From Brevundimonas terrae (GTDB lineage: Bacteria; Pseudomonadota; Alphaproteobacteria; Caulobacterales; Caulobacteraceae): a DNA stretch of 64,000 bases. The DNA is taken from assembly GCF_011761985.1 (NCBI RefSeq), contig NZ_JAASQT010000005.1:1-64000 (forward strand), written 5' to 3'. The position numbers and the translations under genes are program-made. Shown in pieces: positions 17,277-25,646 of this stretch. Below the pieces are notes generated by a model. The model saw nothing but the letters and a program-made list of their open reading frames with translations. It made no database searches and was not told the origin of the DNA. Numbering within the stretch: position 1 is the stretch's first letter; the number at the start of each line of letters is the position of its first letter.

Positions 17277-18008
17277 ATGACACCGCTGATTTTGATCCCC
17301 GCACGATTGGCTGCGACCCGTCTGCCGAACAAGCCACTGGCGGATATCGGGGGCAAGCCGATGATTGTTCGGGCATGGGAAGCGGCAAGCCAGTCCGGCT
17401 TTCGTGTGGCTGTCGCTGCCGGAGATCAGGAAATTGTCGATATAGTTCAATCGGCTGGCGGGGAAGCGGTGTTAACCGACCCCGAACTTCCCAGCGGTTC
17501 GGACCGTATTCGTGTGGCCGCAGACCTTCTGGATGCCGAAGGCCGGCACGATGTGATTATCAATGTGCAGGGCGATATGCCGTTCGCCTCGCCCGATCTG
17601 GCAAAAATTTGTGGGGCATTGCTGGCAAAAGAATCATCTTGCGACATCGCCACTCTGGTTGCGCCCGAAGCCGATGCCAGCGAGCGGGCCAATCCGGATG
17701 TGGTCAAGGCGGTTCTGGCGCTGGACGAAACGGGCCGTGCGGGCCGCGCCCTCTATTTCACCCGCTCGCACCTGTATGGCGAAGGCCCTGTCTGGCACCA
17801 TGTCGGCATCTATGGCTATCGCCGCGAAGCCCTGAACCGCTTCTGCGCCGCTCCGCCGTCCCCGCTGGAAAAGCGCGAAAAGTTGGAACAGCTAAGGGCG
17901 CTGGAAATGGGCATGCAGATCTGGGCCGGTGTCATCGATCACGCCCCTGTCTCGGTCGATAATGCCGAAGACCTAGAGGCCGCCCGCGCCTATGCGGCCT
18001 CGCTCTAG
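17277..18008 (+). CDS. kdsB: 3-deoxy-manno-octulosonate cytidylyltransferase
   Basis: Activates Kdo with CTP to CMP-Kdo for lipopolysaccharide core synthesis; 243 residues. The nucleotidyltransferase start LIPARLAATRLPNKPLADIG is at residues 5-24. Other family motifs are SGSDRIRVAADLL and INVQGDMPF near 75-100. The upstream frame extends to 17151, but the start at 17277 matches the family N-terminus. It converges with nudC with only ten bases between stops. Supports a Gram-negative host with Kdo-containing LPS. Confidence 0.95.
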   Translation: MTPLILIPARLAATRLPNKPLADIGGKPMIVRAWEAASQSGFRVAVAAGDQEIVDIVQSAGGEAVLTDPELPSGSDRIRVAADLLDAEGRHDVIINVQGDMPFASPDLAKICGALLAKESSCDIATLVAPEADASERANPDVVKAVLALDETGRAGRALYFTRSHLYGEGPVWHHVGIYGYRREALNRFCAAPPSPLEKREKLEQLRALEMGMQIWAGVIDHAPVSVDNAEDLEAARAYAASL

Positions 18009-18018
18009 CCTCTAGGGC

Positions 18019-18936
18019 CTATTCATAGGCCCATGTGCGGATCAGCTGATGGGCGATGGCATAGGGCGGCGGGGCCTTGAAAGTGGCATGGGTGCCGGAC
18101 AGGACAGCCTGTGCCTCTTTGCGGGTCAGCCAGATGACGGCTTCCAGTTCGGTCTGGTCGGGGGTGGCATTGTCATCGGCCACCTCGGCGATCAGGCCGA
18201 TCATCAACTGGGCCGGAAATGGCCAGGGCTGGCTGGAATGATAGCGCACATCCACCACGCGCAGGCCTGCCTCTTCCTTGACCTCGCGGGCGCAGGCCTC
18301 CTCGATGGTTTCGCCCGGCTCCATAAAACCGGCCAGAGCCGAGTGGCGGCCCTCTTCCCAGTGGGCCTGACGCCCCAGCAGACAGCGCGGCTCGTCCCCG
18401 CCATTATAGACGGGCAGCATGATGGTGACAGGATCGACGCGCGGGAAATGCTCGGTCTGGCAACTGGGGCAGACGCGCTTCCAGCCGCCCGATGCCTGTT
18501 CGGAGGCTTGGCCACAGGCCGCGCAAAAACCGTGACGACGGCGCCAGTCGAACAGACCCTTGGTTTCGCCCGCCATGGCCGCTTCGGCCCCGCTCAGGAC
18601 AACAGCGGCTTCGCGTAGTTCGATAAACCGCCCCATGCCGTGACAGGGGCCATGCGTCGGATCAATCGAGCCTTCGAATTCGACGGCAAAGACGGGCACG
18701 TCTTTCCACAGGCCCAGAAACAGATCGCGGTCACGCACCATGTCCAGCGCGTGTTTGAGCGACAGCCAGACGATTTGTTCCCCGTTGGCGACCGGCTCGA
18801 CCAGCGGGCGGCCTTCCCAGACCACCATGGCCATGGCGTCGGGGTGATCGCGCTGGGCACCCAGCCATGCGAAGTCATTACGCAGGTCGCCTGCGCGGTC
18901 GAGGGGATTACCGGAAAACGCATTTTGAAGAACCAT
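18019..18936 (-). CDS. nudC: NAD(H) pyrophosphatase NudC
   Basis: Nudix hydrolase that cleaves NADH (and removes NAD caps from RNA in E. coli); 305 residues. A zinc ribbon with two Cys pairs (CAACGQ...CPSC) lies at about 137-160. The Nudix box GFMEPGETIEEACAREVKEE follows at about 205-227. The N-terminal domain (about 1-125) is typical of the family. The gene is convergent with kdsB and divergent from the 4.5S RNA gene. Confidence 0.93.
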   Translation of the reverse strand: MVLQNAFSGNPLDRAGDLRNDFAWLGAQRDHPDAMAMVVWEGRPLVEPVANGEQIVWLSLKHALDMVRDRDLFLGLWKDVPVFAVEFEGSIDPTHGPCHGMGRFIELREAAVVLSGAEAAMAGETKGLFDWRRRHGFCAACGQASEQASGGWKRVCPSCQTEHFPRVDPVTIMLPVYNGGDEPRCLLGRQAHWEEGRHSALAGFMEPGETIEEACAREVKEEAGLRVVDVRYHSSQPWPFPAQLMIGLIAEVADDNATPDQTELEAVIWLTRKEAQAVLSGTHATFKAPPPYAIAHQLIRTWAYE

Positions 18937-19016
18937 GTCCGACTACATAGTCCCAACCGGTGATAACGGGAATGGTGCATCCCCTCTTGATTTGCGCGCG
19001 ATCAGGCGTCATATCC

Positions 19017-19112
19017 CGTCTCGGAGATCGCGGGCGAAGGCTTCGCCAATCTGGTCAGGGCCGGAAGGCAGCAGCCACAACGAATTCACCTTCGGGTCGC
19101 GGTCTCCACCCT
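19017..19112 (+). ncRNA. ffs: 4.5S signal recognition particle RNA
   Basis: The strongly conserved SRP RNA domain IV sequence (GGTCAGGGCCGGAAGGCAGC at 19053-19072) is present. The flanks can pair into the long hairpin: GGAGATCGCG near 19023 with CGCGGTCTCC near 19097, and GGCGAAGG with CCTTCGGGT. The RNA binds Ffh to target membrane proteins. It is placed just upstream of dnaX, as in other alphaproteobacteria. The exact ends are estimated. The 351-base gap between nudC and the DUF3597 gene is mainly this RNA. Confidence 0.9.
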
Positions 19113-19131
19113 TTCAGCTTTTAAAGCCGCA

Positions 19132-19163
19132 GCGGCGTCCTGATTTCGGGGCGCTTTTTTGTT
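19132..19163 (+). terminator. Probable terminator of the 4.5S RNA gene
   Basis: GCGTCC pairs with GGGCGC (one G-U pair) around a short loop, followed by TTTTTTG. It lies about 20 bases after the predicted RNA end. Confidence 0.5.
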
Positions 19164-19287
19164 GCCTAAAGCCATTGCCCGAGCGGTGCTGACGCCTCTG
19201 TGACCGAGCGTTGCTATATTTACGGGAACTGACTGCCTCCGATAATCGCTTGTGTGGTTCTGACTCCAACCGGATGGGACGTGAACC

Positions 19288-19674
19288 ATGAGCATTCTCG
19301 GCAAGATTTTCGGCGGTATCTTTAAAAAGAAGGAAGAGGCGGCCCCTGCGGCAACGGCTGCGCCCGCGCCGACCGCTGCGCCTGCGGCCACACCTGCGCC
19401 TGCGGCGGCGGCACCTATTCAGGATGTCGATGTGGCCGGCATCCTCGATTTTATGAACGAGCAGCGCAGCCAGAAACTGAACTGGCGCACCTCCATCGTT
19501 GATCTGATGAAGCTGGTGGGCATGGAAAGCTCGCTGTCCGAGCGCAAGGAACTGGCCGACGAACTGGGCTATACCGGCGACAAATCCGACAGTGCCAGCA
19601 TGAATATCTGGCTGCACAAACAGGTCATCCAGAAAATCCGCGACAATGGCGGCCAGCTTCCGTCGGACCTGTAA
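19288..19674 (+). CDS. DUF3597 family protein
   Basis: A 128-residue protein. The N-terminus is MSILGKIFGGIFKKKEE, then an Ala/Pro-rich linker (about 18-45), then a compact helical domain (about 48-125) with LNWRTSIVDLMKLVGM and SERKELADELGYTGD. This is the layout of DUF3597 proteins, which are LysM-free relatives found in many Proteobacteria with no established role. It lies between the 4.5S RNA gene and dnaX, 68 bases upstream of the dnaX start. Confidence 0.8.
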   Translation: MSILGKIFGGIFKKKEEAAPAATAAPAPTAAPAATPAPAAAAPIQDVDVAGILDFMNEQRSQKLNWRTSIVDLMKLVGMESSLSERKELADELGYTGDKSDSASMNIWLHKQVIQKIRDNGGQLPSDL

Positions 19675-19742
19675 AAACTTCTCTGGTTTAAATGCGCGAA
19701 GGGGGCTGCGAAAACCGCCGCCTTCGCGCTAAGACTGGAAGT

Positions 19743-21623
19743 ATGAGCGACAACGATCACAATCTGGATGCCCCCCCGTGGGACGTGGACACTCCCGAAG
19801 CGGAGGTCGAAGAGCGTGATCCCAATACCGACGACATGTTCGGTGCGCCGCCCGCTGCGGCCCCTGCGCCTGAAGTTGAGCCGGTAGCCGCGCCCGAGCC
19901 TGTAAAGGCTGCGCCCAAGCCTGTTGTCGAGGAAGCGCCCGCTGAAGATGGCGAAGCCTATACGGTGCTGGCGCGTAAATATCGCCCGCGCACCTTCGAG
20001 GACCTGATTGGCCAGGAGGCTATGGTCCGTACCCTGACCAATGCCTTTGCGACGGGCCGTATCGCCCACGCCTTTATGCTGACCGGCGTGCGCGGGGTGG
20101 GCAAGACCACGACCGCCCGCCTTCTGGCCCGTGCGCTCAATAACCAGACCGATACGATCGACCGTCCGTCGCTGGAACTGTCGGCCCATGGTCGCCACGA
20201 CAAGGCGATCATGTCCGGCCAGCACATGGACGTCATCGAGATGGACGCCGCCTCGCATACGGGCGTCGGCGACATCCGCGAACTGATCGAGAGCGTGCGC
20301 TATGCGCCGGTCGAGGCCCGCTATAAAGTTTATGTGCTCGACGAAGTGCACATGCTCTCGACCGCGGCCTTCAATGCGCTGCTGAAGACGCTGGAAGAGC
20401 CGCCGCCCCACGCCAAATTCATCTTTGCGACGACCGAAATCCGCAAGGTGCCGGTGACCATCCTGTCGCGTTGCCAGCGGTTCGACCTACGCCGTGTCGA
20501 GCCGGATATTCTGTCCGGCCACCTTGGCCGCGTGGCCGAGCGCGAAGGCATGAAGATCGAGCAGGAAGCGCTGGCCCTGATCTCGCGTGCCGCCGAAGGT
20601 TCGGTGCGTGACGGCCTGTCCTTGCTGGATCAGGCTCTGGTGCAGGCCGAAAGCGGCCAGACCGTCGAGACGACGACCGTGCGCAACATGCTGGGCCTTG
20701 CCGACCGCACCCAGACCATTGCCTTGTTTGAATCCATCATGGCGGGCCGCACCGCCGAGGCGCTGGAAAACTTCCGTACCCTTTATGGCTATGGGGCCGA
20801 TCCGGTTCAGGTCACCAACGACCTGCTAGAGCATTGCCACGCGGCGTCTGTCTCCAAGATGCTTGGCCCGAATGCCACGCGGCTGCCCAATGATCAGGCG
20901 CAGAAGATGGCGGCACTGGGCGCGGCCATTTCGGCGGGCACCCTGTCGCGTACATGGTCGATGCTGCTGAAGGCGCTGGACGAGGTGCGCCGTGCGCCCA
21001 ATCCGGCCGATGCGGTGGAAATGGCCATTGTGCGTCTTGCCTATGCGGCGGACCTACCTTCACCCGAGGACGCGCTGAAAACCATCCAGAATGGTGGCGT
21101 ACCGGGCGGTGGGTCGGGTGGCGCTGGCGGTGGTCCGCGCGGCGGCGGCGGTGGCGGTGCCTCGGCCATGTTGGCGACACAGCCTGTAGCGACCCCCAAG
21201 ATCCCCAACCCGCAGACCTTCGAACAGGTCGTGGCCCTGATTGGTGAAAAGCGCGAAATCACCCTGCAGATGGATGTCGAGCGTTTCGTGCGCCCCGTCA
21301 GCTTCAAGCCGGGTGCCATCACCTATGAGCCCGTTGACGGTGCGCCCTTTGACATGGCGCGGCGTCTGGCCTCGCGGCTCAAGGAATGGACGGGCCGTAC
21401 ATGGCTGATCGCGGCCAATGGTCAGGGCGGCGGCGAGACCCTGATCGAAAAAGAAAAGAAGGCCCGCGCGGCCCAAAAAGAAGCGGTCAATAGCGACCCC
21501 TTCATTGTCGCGCTGATGACCGCCTTCCCGGGGGCCGAGATCAAGGACATCCGTATTCTTGCACCGGCCATCCAGACGCCGGTCATTCCCGATGATGACG
21601 AAGCCGTAGAAGACGACGATTGA
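19743..21623 (+). CDS. dnaX: DNA polymerase III subunits gamma and tau
   Basis: Clamp-loader ATPase that also links polymerase cores; 626 residues from the chosen ATG. An acidic N-terminal extension (about 1-75) precedes the AAA+ domain with Walker A GVRGVGKTTT (about 118) and Walker B VLDEVHM. Residues about 130-165, where E. coli DnaX has a Cys4 zinc module, contain no Cys. Residues about 451-474 form a Gly-rich linker (GGVPGGGSGGAGGGPRGG), followed by the tau-specific C-terminal part. In Caulobacter crescentus shorter DnaX forms are made by partial ClpXP proteolysis that halts near a Gly-rich region, and this protein has the same kind of layout. Upstream of ybaB-recR. Confidence 0.95.
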   Translation: MSDNDHNLDAPPWDVDTPEAEVEERDPNTDDMFGAPPAAAPAPEVEPVAAPEPVKAAPKPVVEEAPAEDGEAYTVLARKYRPRTFEDLIGQEAMVRTLTNAFATGRIAHAFMLTGVRGVGKTTTARLLARALNNQTDTIDRPSLELSAHGRHDKAIMSGQHMDVIEMDAASHTGVGDIRELIESVRYAPVEARYKVYVLDEVHMLSTAAFNALLKTLEEPPPHAKFIFATTEIRKVPVTILSRCQRFDLRRVEPDILSGHLGRVAEREGMKIEQEALALISRAAEGSVRDGLSLLDQALVQAESGQTVETTTVRNMLGLADRTQTIALFESIMAGRTAEALENFRTLYGYGADPVQVTNDLLEHCHAASVSKMLGPNATRLPNDQAQKMAALGAAISAGTLSRTWSMLLKALDEVRRAPNPADAVEMAIVRLAYAADLPSPEDALKTIQNGGVPGGGSGGAGGGPRGGGGGGASAMLATQPVATPKIPNPQTFEQVVALIGEKREITLQMDVERFVRPVSFKPGAITYEPVDGAPFDMARRLASRLKEWTGRTWLIAANGQGGGETLIEKEKKARAAQKEAVNSDPFIVALMTAFPGAEIKDIRILAPAIQTPVIPDDDEAVEDDD

Positions 21624-21626
21624 TAC

Positions 21627-21659
21627 AAAAAAGGCCGCTCCAACCGGAGCGGCCTTTTC
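21627..21659. terminator. Terminator after dnaX
   Basis: AAAAGGCCGCTCC and GGAGCGGCCTTTT form a long stem with a three-to-four-base loop and T-runs on both strands. It serves dnaX and the convergent nitroreductase gene. Confidence 0.9.
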
Positions 21660-21677
21660 ATTTGGTTGGGGCGCAGA

Positions 21678-22292
21678 TCAAACGATCTGGGCGGCCTTTT
21701 CAAAGCTCAGGCGCGGCGAGCGCGCGAACAGGTTCTCGTCGGTGCCGTAGCCGAGGTTGATGATCATGTTCACCTCGATATCGCCCTCGGGGAAGAATTC
21801 TTTCTTCACGGCGTCGAAGTCGAAACCGGTCATCGGGCCGACATCCAGACCCAGAGCGCGAGCGGCGCTGATCAGGTAACCGGCTTGCAGGGTCGAGTTC
21901 TTGTGCGCGTTTTCACGACGGCCTTCGCGGGTCGGGAACCAGTCCTTGGCACCCGGAGCGTGCGGGAACAGGTCGATCAGGGTTTCGTGGAAATCGACGT
22001 CGAAGCCGACGATCACAGCCACCGGAGCCTGACGGGTCTTGCCCTGATTACCTTCGCTCAGCAGCGGGATCAGGCGATCCTTGCCCGCCTCGGATGTCAC
22101 GAATACAAAGCGTGCCGGCGAGGCATTGGCACCGGTCGGACCGAACTTGGTCAGGTCGTACAGCTTGCGCAGGGTCTCTTCCGAAACGGGACGGTCGCTC
22201 CACGCATTGCGGGTGCGCGCTTCGGTGAACAGTTGGGCCAGAGCCTGATCGGCGAGAGGCTGGCTACGGTCGTGAGCGGTGTCAAAAGCCAT
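21678..22292 (-). CDS. Nitroreductase family protein, RutE/malonic semialdehyde reductase-like
   Basis: FMN-dependent reductase of the RutE/HadB subgroup, 204 residues from the ATG at 22292, which has GGAGG five bases upstream. Family segments are visible: [12 protein letters not shown] at the N-terminus, [16 protein letters not shown] near 50, and the C-terminal GYGTDENLF. RutE reduces malonic semialdehyde in pyrimidine breakdown, but no rut genes are nearby, so another aldehyde, enal or nitro substrate is possible. It is antisense to and between dnaX and ybaB-recR, which are usually adjacent. Confidence 0.85.
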   Translation of the reverse strand: MAFDTAHDRSQPLADQALAQLFTEARTRNAWSDRPVSEETLRKLYDLTKFGPTGANASPARFVFVTSEAGKDRLIPLLSEGNQGKTRQAPVAVIVGFDVDFHETLIDLFPHAPGAKDWFPTREGRRENAHKNSTLQAGYLISAARALGLDVGPMTGFDFDAVKKEFFPEGDIEVNMIINLGYGTDENLFARSPRLSFEKAAQIV

Positions 22293-22434
22293 GTTGGCCT
22301 CCATCAATTAGAACAGTTGTTGTTGCAGATAGCATTCCTGACGCGCAGCGCAAGAGGGCGGTGTGATTTATTTTGCAGCGCACCCACGCGGCAGGGACTG
22401 GAGCCTTGAGGCGGAACACCCTATCTAGAGGGGT

Positions 22435-22764
22435 ATGAAAGACCTTAATGCACTGATGCAACAGGCACAGGCCATGCAGCAAAAGCTGCAAGAGGCCCAA
22501 GCCAAGATGGCCGATTCCACAGCCGAAGGCACTTCGGGTGGCGGTCTGGTGACGGTATCCCTCAAGGGAGCGGGCGAGATCACAGGCGTCAAAATCGACG
22601 ACAGCCTGATGGCACCGGGCGAGGGTGAAATCCTGTCCGACCTGATCGTGGCCGCCCATGCCGATGCCAAGCGCAAGCTGGACGACATCAACAACGCCCT
22701 GATGCGCGACGCCGCAGGCCCGATGGCCGGAATGAATATTCCGGGCATGCCGAAGCTGTTTTAA
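22435..22764 (+). CDS. ybaB: YbaB/EbfC nucleoid-associated protein
   Basis: DNA-binding dimer of 109 residues. It starts with the family helix MKDLNALMQQAQAMQQKLQEAQ, followed by the beta core (GLVTVSLKGAGEITGVKIDD) and a C-terminal helix. A GAGGGG lies directly before the start. Its stop shares one base with the recR start (TAATG), so the two are coupled. The association with recR suggests a link to DNA recombination or nucleoid structure. Confidence 0.95.
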   Translation: MKDLNALMQQAQAMQQKLQEAQAKMADSTAEGTSGGGLVTVSLKGAGEITGVKIDDSLMAPGEGEILSDLIVAAHADAKRKLDDINNALMRDAAGPMAGMNIPGMPKLF

Positions 22765-23366
22765 TGGCGGCGTCTGCCGGACCGGAAATCGAACGCCTCA
22801 TCTCCCTGCTGGCCAAGCTGCCGGGGATGGGGCCGCGTTCGGCACGGCGTGCGGCGCTGGCGCTGTTGAAACGGCGCGATCAATTGCTGGTGCCGCTGGC
22901 GGCCTCGCTGGCGGAAACGGCTGAAAAAGTTTCCAACTGCTCGGTCTGTGCCGCGCCCGATACGCGCAACCCCTGCGCCATCTGCGCGGATACCAGTCGT
23001 GACAACGCCCTGATCTGCGTGGTCGAGGAGGCCGGTGCCCTGTGGGCGATGGAACGCTCGGGCGCGTTTCGTGGCAAATACCATGTGCTGGGCGGTCTGC
23101 TCTCGGCACTGGATGGCGTTGGGCCGGAACAGATTCGCGTCGGCGAACTGATCGGCCGCGCCAAGGCGGGCGAAGCCAAAGAGGTCGTGCTGGCCCTGCC
23201 TGCCACGGTCGATGGTCAGACAACCGCCCATTATCTGGCCGAGAAACTGGCCGGTGCCGGTGTCGAGGTGACGTCTCTGGCGCGCGGCGTCCCTGTAGGC
23301 GGGGAACTGGACTGGCTGGATGACGGCACCATTATTCAGGCGCTACGGGCACGCCGCCCGGCCTGA
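22764..23366 (+). CDS. recR: Recombination mediator RecR
   Basis: RecFOR-pathway protein that forms a DNA clamp with RecO; 200 residues. It shows an N-terminal helix-hairpin-helix (LAKLPGMGPRSARRAAL), a Cys4 zinc finger (CSVCAAPDTRNPCAIC at about 54-69) and a Toprim domain (LICVVEEAGALWAMERSG). Coupled to ybaB. Normal length and complete motifs. Confidence 0.97.
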   Translation: MAASAGPEIERLISLLAKLPGMGPRSARRAALALLKRRDQLLVPLAASLAETAEKVSNCSVCAAPDTRNPCAICADTSRDNALICVVEEAGALWAMERSGAFRGKYHVLGGLLSALDGVGPEQIRVGELIGRAKAGEAKEVVLALPATVDGQTTAHYLAEKLAGAGVEVTSLARGVPVGGELDWLDDGTIIQALRARRPA

Positions 23367-23440
23367 CGATAAAACAAAAGCGTCCGCTTCTGACGTAGGG
23401 GCAGGCCATATGGCCGAACGGGATATGAGGTCGGTCTGAT

Positions 23441-24853
23441 ATGGTTGAAATTCTTCTGTTTGTAGCGGTGGCTCTGGGCGCAGTTTCGGCTGTGCTGGGT
23501 TTCCTCGCCTTTAGCGCGGCCAAGCGGGCCGAGAGCGCCGCCGGATCGGATGATCTGGGCGATCTGGTCGAGGCCGCCATCCGTCGCGAAATCGCCCTGA
23601 TGCGTCAGGAAGCCGACGCCAAGGCCTCGACCCAGCGTCAGGAACTGAACCAGAGCCTGTCGGCCAATGCGGGCGCGGTGAATCTGCAATTGTCGTCCCT
23701 GACCACCAGTCTGGATACCCGCCTGACCGGCTTTGCCGAGTTGCAGCAAAAGATCGGCACCGATCTGACCGATGGTCAGCACAAGCGCCTGACCGAAACC
23801 AATCAGGGCCTCGCCAAGCTGATCGAGACCCTTCAGCTCCAGCAAAAAGAAGGCCGCGAGGCCATGGCGACGGAGCTGGAAAAAGTTCGCGCCACGGTGG
23901 GGGAAAACCTCGAGACCCTGCGCAAGCACAACGAGGAAAAGCTCGAACAGATGCGCGCGACCGTGGACGAGAAGCTGCAATCCACGCTGAACGAGCGCCT
24001 CGGCGAAAGCTTCAAACAGGTTTCGGATCGTCTGGAGGCCGTGCACAAGGGTTTGGGCGAAATGCAGACCCTGGCGTCCGGCGTTGGCGATCTGAAACGC
24101 GTGCTGACCAATGTGAAAACGCGCGGCGGCTGGGGCGAGATGCAACTTGGCGCGATCCTCGAAGATATTCTGGCCCCCGAGCAATATGCCGAGAACGTCC
24201 AGATCGATCCGACTTCCAGCCAGCGCGTGGAGTTTGCACTCATCATGCCGGGCAAGGGCGAGGGCGATCAGGTGCTGCTGCCGATCGACGCCAAATTCCC
24301 GCACGAGGACTATGACCGTCTGCTAACCGCACAAGAAGCCGGTGATGTGACCCTGATGGAACAGGCGGGCAAACAGTTGGAGCGCGCCGTCCGCGCACAG
24401 GCCAAGATCATTTCCGACAGCTATATCCGCGCGCCCTATTCGACCGAGGTGGCGATCATGTATCTGCCGACCGAGGGGCTTTATGCCGAGGTCGCCCGCC
24501 GTCCGGGCCTGATCCGCGACATCCAGAACAAACACCGCGTCATGGTGGCGGGGCCGTCCAACCTTGCCGCCTTCCTCAACAGCTTCCAGATGGGCTTCCG
24601 CGCACTGGCGATCCAGAAACACTCCGGCGAGGTCTGGAAGGTTCTGGCCGCGGCCAAGCAGGAATTCGGCAAATATGCCGGCCATTGGGAAAAGCTGGGC
24701 GAGCAGTTGGATCGCGCACGCAATACGGTCACACAGGCCGGAACCCGCACCCGCCAACTGGAGCGCAGCCTCAGCAAGGTGGGCACCCTTGAGGGGCATA
24801 TCGAGGCCCCCGTCATGGAAGTGCCGACGCTTCCCTACGCCGCCGAAGACTAA
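23441..24853 (+). CDS. rmuC: DNA recombination protein RmuC
   Basis: A 470-residue RmuC family protein. An N-terminal membrane segment (about 2-22) is followed by a long coiled coil (about 45-200) and the nuclease-like RmuC domain (about 215-430) with GGWGEMQLGAILEDIL and LPIDAKFPHEDY. E. coli RmuC limits inversions between repeats and is thought to be a membrane-tethered nuclease with a PD-(D/E)XK-like fold. It follows recR by 74 bases on the same strand and may be co-transcribed. Confidence 0.93.
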   Translation: MVEILLFVAVALGAVSAVLGFLAFSAAKRAESAAGSDDLGDLVEAAIRREIALMRQEADAKASTQRQELNQSLSANAGAVNLQLSSLTTSLDTRLTGFAELQQKIGTDLTDGQHKRLTETNQGLAKLIETLQLQQKEGREAMATELEKVRATVGENLETLRKHNEEKLEQMRATVDEKLQSTLNERLGESFKQVSDRLEAVHKGLGEMQTLASGVGDLKRVLTNVKTRGGWGEMQLGAILEDILAPEQYAENVQIDPTSSQRVEFALIMPGKGEGDQVLLPIDAKFPHEDYDRLLTAQEAGDVTLMEQAGKQLERAVRAQAKIISDSYIRAPYSTEVAIMYLPTEGLYAEVARRPGLIRDIQNKHRVMVAGPSNLAAFLNSFQMGFRALAIQKHSGEVWKVLAAAKQEFGKYAGHWEKLGEQLDRARNTVTQAGTRTRQLERSLSKVGTLEGHIEAPVMEVPTLPYAAED

Positions 24854-24885
24854 TCCGGACGGCTCCCGATTTTCGACAAGCGTGC

Positions 24886-24914
24886 TTGACACTGCTCTGA
24901 GCGGTTTGTAAAGT
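24886..24914 (+). promoter_or_regulatory. Predicted vegetative promoter for the membrane protein/HTH cassette
   Basis: A consensus -35 TTGACA at 24886-24891 is followed, 17 bases later, by TAAAGT at 24909-24914, which matches four of six -10 positions. The cassette ATG is 27 bases further on, with GGAG at 24931. Confidence 0.5.
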
Positions 24915-24940
24915 CTGCTTGTCTAATTTTGGAGCGCCCT

Positions 24941-25405
24941 ATGTCGGCAAGCAAAACTACCAAGCCGATCAAACCGGCAGGCTATCTTATCGCCCTCTTT
25001 ATCGTCGGCATGTTGTGCGGCGCCGGCGTTGCCATGCTGGAAGCCGTGACAGGTACAGGATGGTTATCGTCCCGAACGGGTCTGATCGCCATTTTTGTTG
25101 TGGCGGCTATTCTCGTGGTTTCCGCATTCTGGCTGGGTGCGCGCTGGATGAAGAGCATCGACGAGGCCGCACAGGAAGCCCACAAATGGTCGTGGTACTG
25201 GGGCGGTTCTGTCGGTTTGGCGGCCGGTATGGTGCTGATCTTTGTCGGCAGCTTGCCGATGGGAGCCAGCCTTCAGGTTGCCAGCTGGTTTGACGGTCGC
25301 ACCGATCCGGCGGCCTATATGGCCACGGGCGCGGTTGGCATCGTGGGGCTGATGATGATCGGCTACTTGCTGGCATGGGCCCTGTGGTGGTTCCAGCGTC
25401 GATGA
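24941..25405 (+). CDS. Four-helix membrane protein of unknown function, partner of a small HTH regulator
   Basis: A 154-residue inner-membrane protein with four predicted hydrophobic segments: about 14-36 (YLIALFIVGMLCGAGVAML), 49-70, 94-114 and 133-152. The start is chosen at 24941 because GGAG lies six bases upstream; an in-frame start four codons earlier has no such site. It is followed after 12 bases by a 65-residue Cro/CI-like regulator. Such membrane-protein plus small-HTH pairs are widespread, and the HTH usually controls the pair. Molecular role unknown. Confidence 0.7.
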   Translation: MSASKTTKPIKPAGYLIALFIVGMLCGAGVAMLEAVTGTGWLSSRTGLIAIFVVAAILVVSAFWLGARWMKSIDEAAQEAHKWSWYWGGSVGLAAGMVLIFVGSLPMGASLQVASWFDGRTDPAAYMATGAVGIVGLMMIGYLLAWALWWFQRR

Positions 25406-25417
25406 TCGGAGCAAGCC

Positions 25418-25615
25418 ATGAATAACCGTCTCAAGGTTTTGCGCGCCGAGCGCGACTGGTCCCAAGCCCATCTGGCGCAGGAACTCAGCGTTTCGCGCCA
25501 GACTGTGAATGCGCTGGAAACGGGCAAATATGATCCGTCCCTGCCGCTCGCCTTTAAAATCGCCCGTCTGTTCGATCTGCGTATCGAAGAGATTTTTATC
25601 GACGATACGGTCTGA
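25418..25615 (+). CDS. Small XRE-family transcriptional regulator
   Basis: A 65-residue protein that is almost entirely a Cro/CI helix-turn-helix: LRAERDWSQAHLAQELSVSR with the recognition helix QTVNALETGKYDPS. The C-terminal FDLRIEEIFIDD is typical of YozG/Bacillus-like minimal regulators. GGAGC lies ten bases before the ATG. It has no sensor domain, so a signal may come from the membrane protein encoded just upstream. Confidence 0.88.
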   Translation: MNNRLKVLRAERDWSQAHLAQELSVSRQTVNALETGKYDPSLPLAFKIARLFDLRIEEIFIDDTV

Positions 25616-25646
25616 CCGTTTGACCCTCTCACGACTGGAAGTTCCG

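Noticed and set aside
18935..19192. 85-codon plus-strand frame over the nudC-DUF3597 gap
   Set aside because: The region is the 4.5S RNA gene, recognised by its conserved domain IV sequence and long hairpin, so the frame is not a protein gene.
24929..25405. Earlier start for the membrane protein at 24929
   Set aside because: The codon lies in front of the GGAG at 24931 that serves ATG 24941, so the shorter form is preferred.
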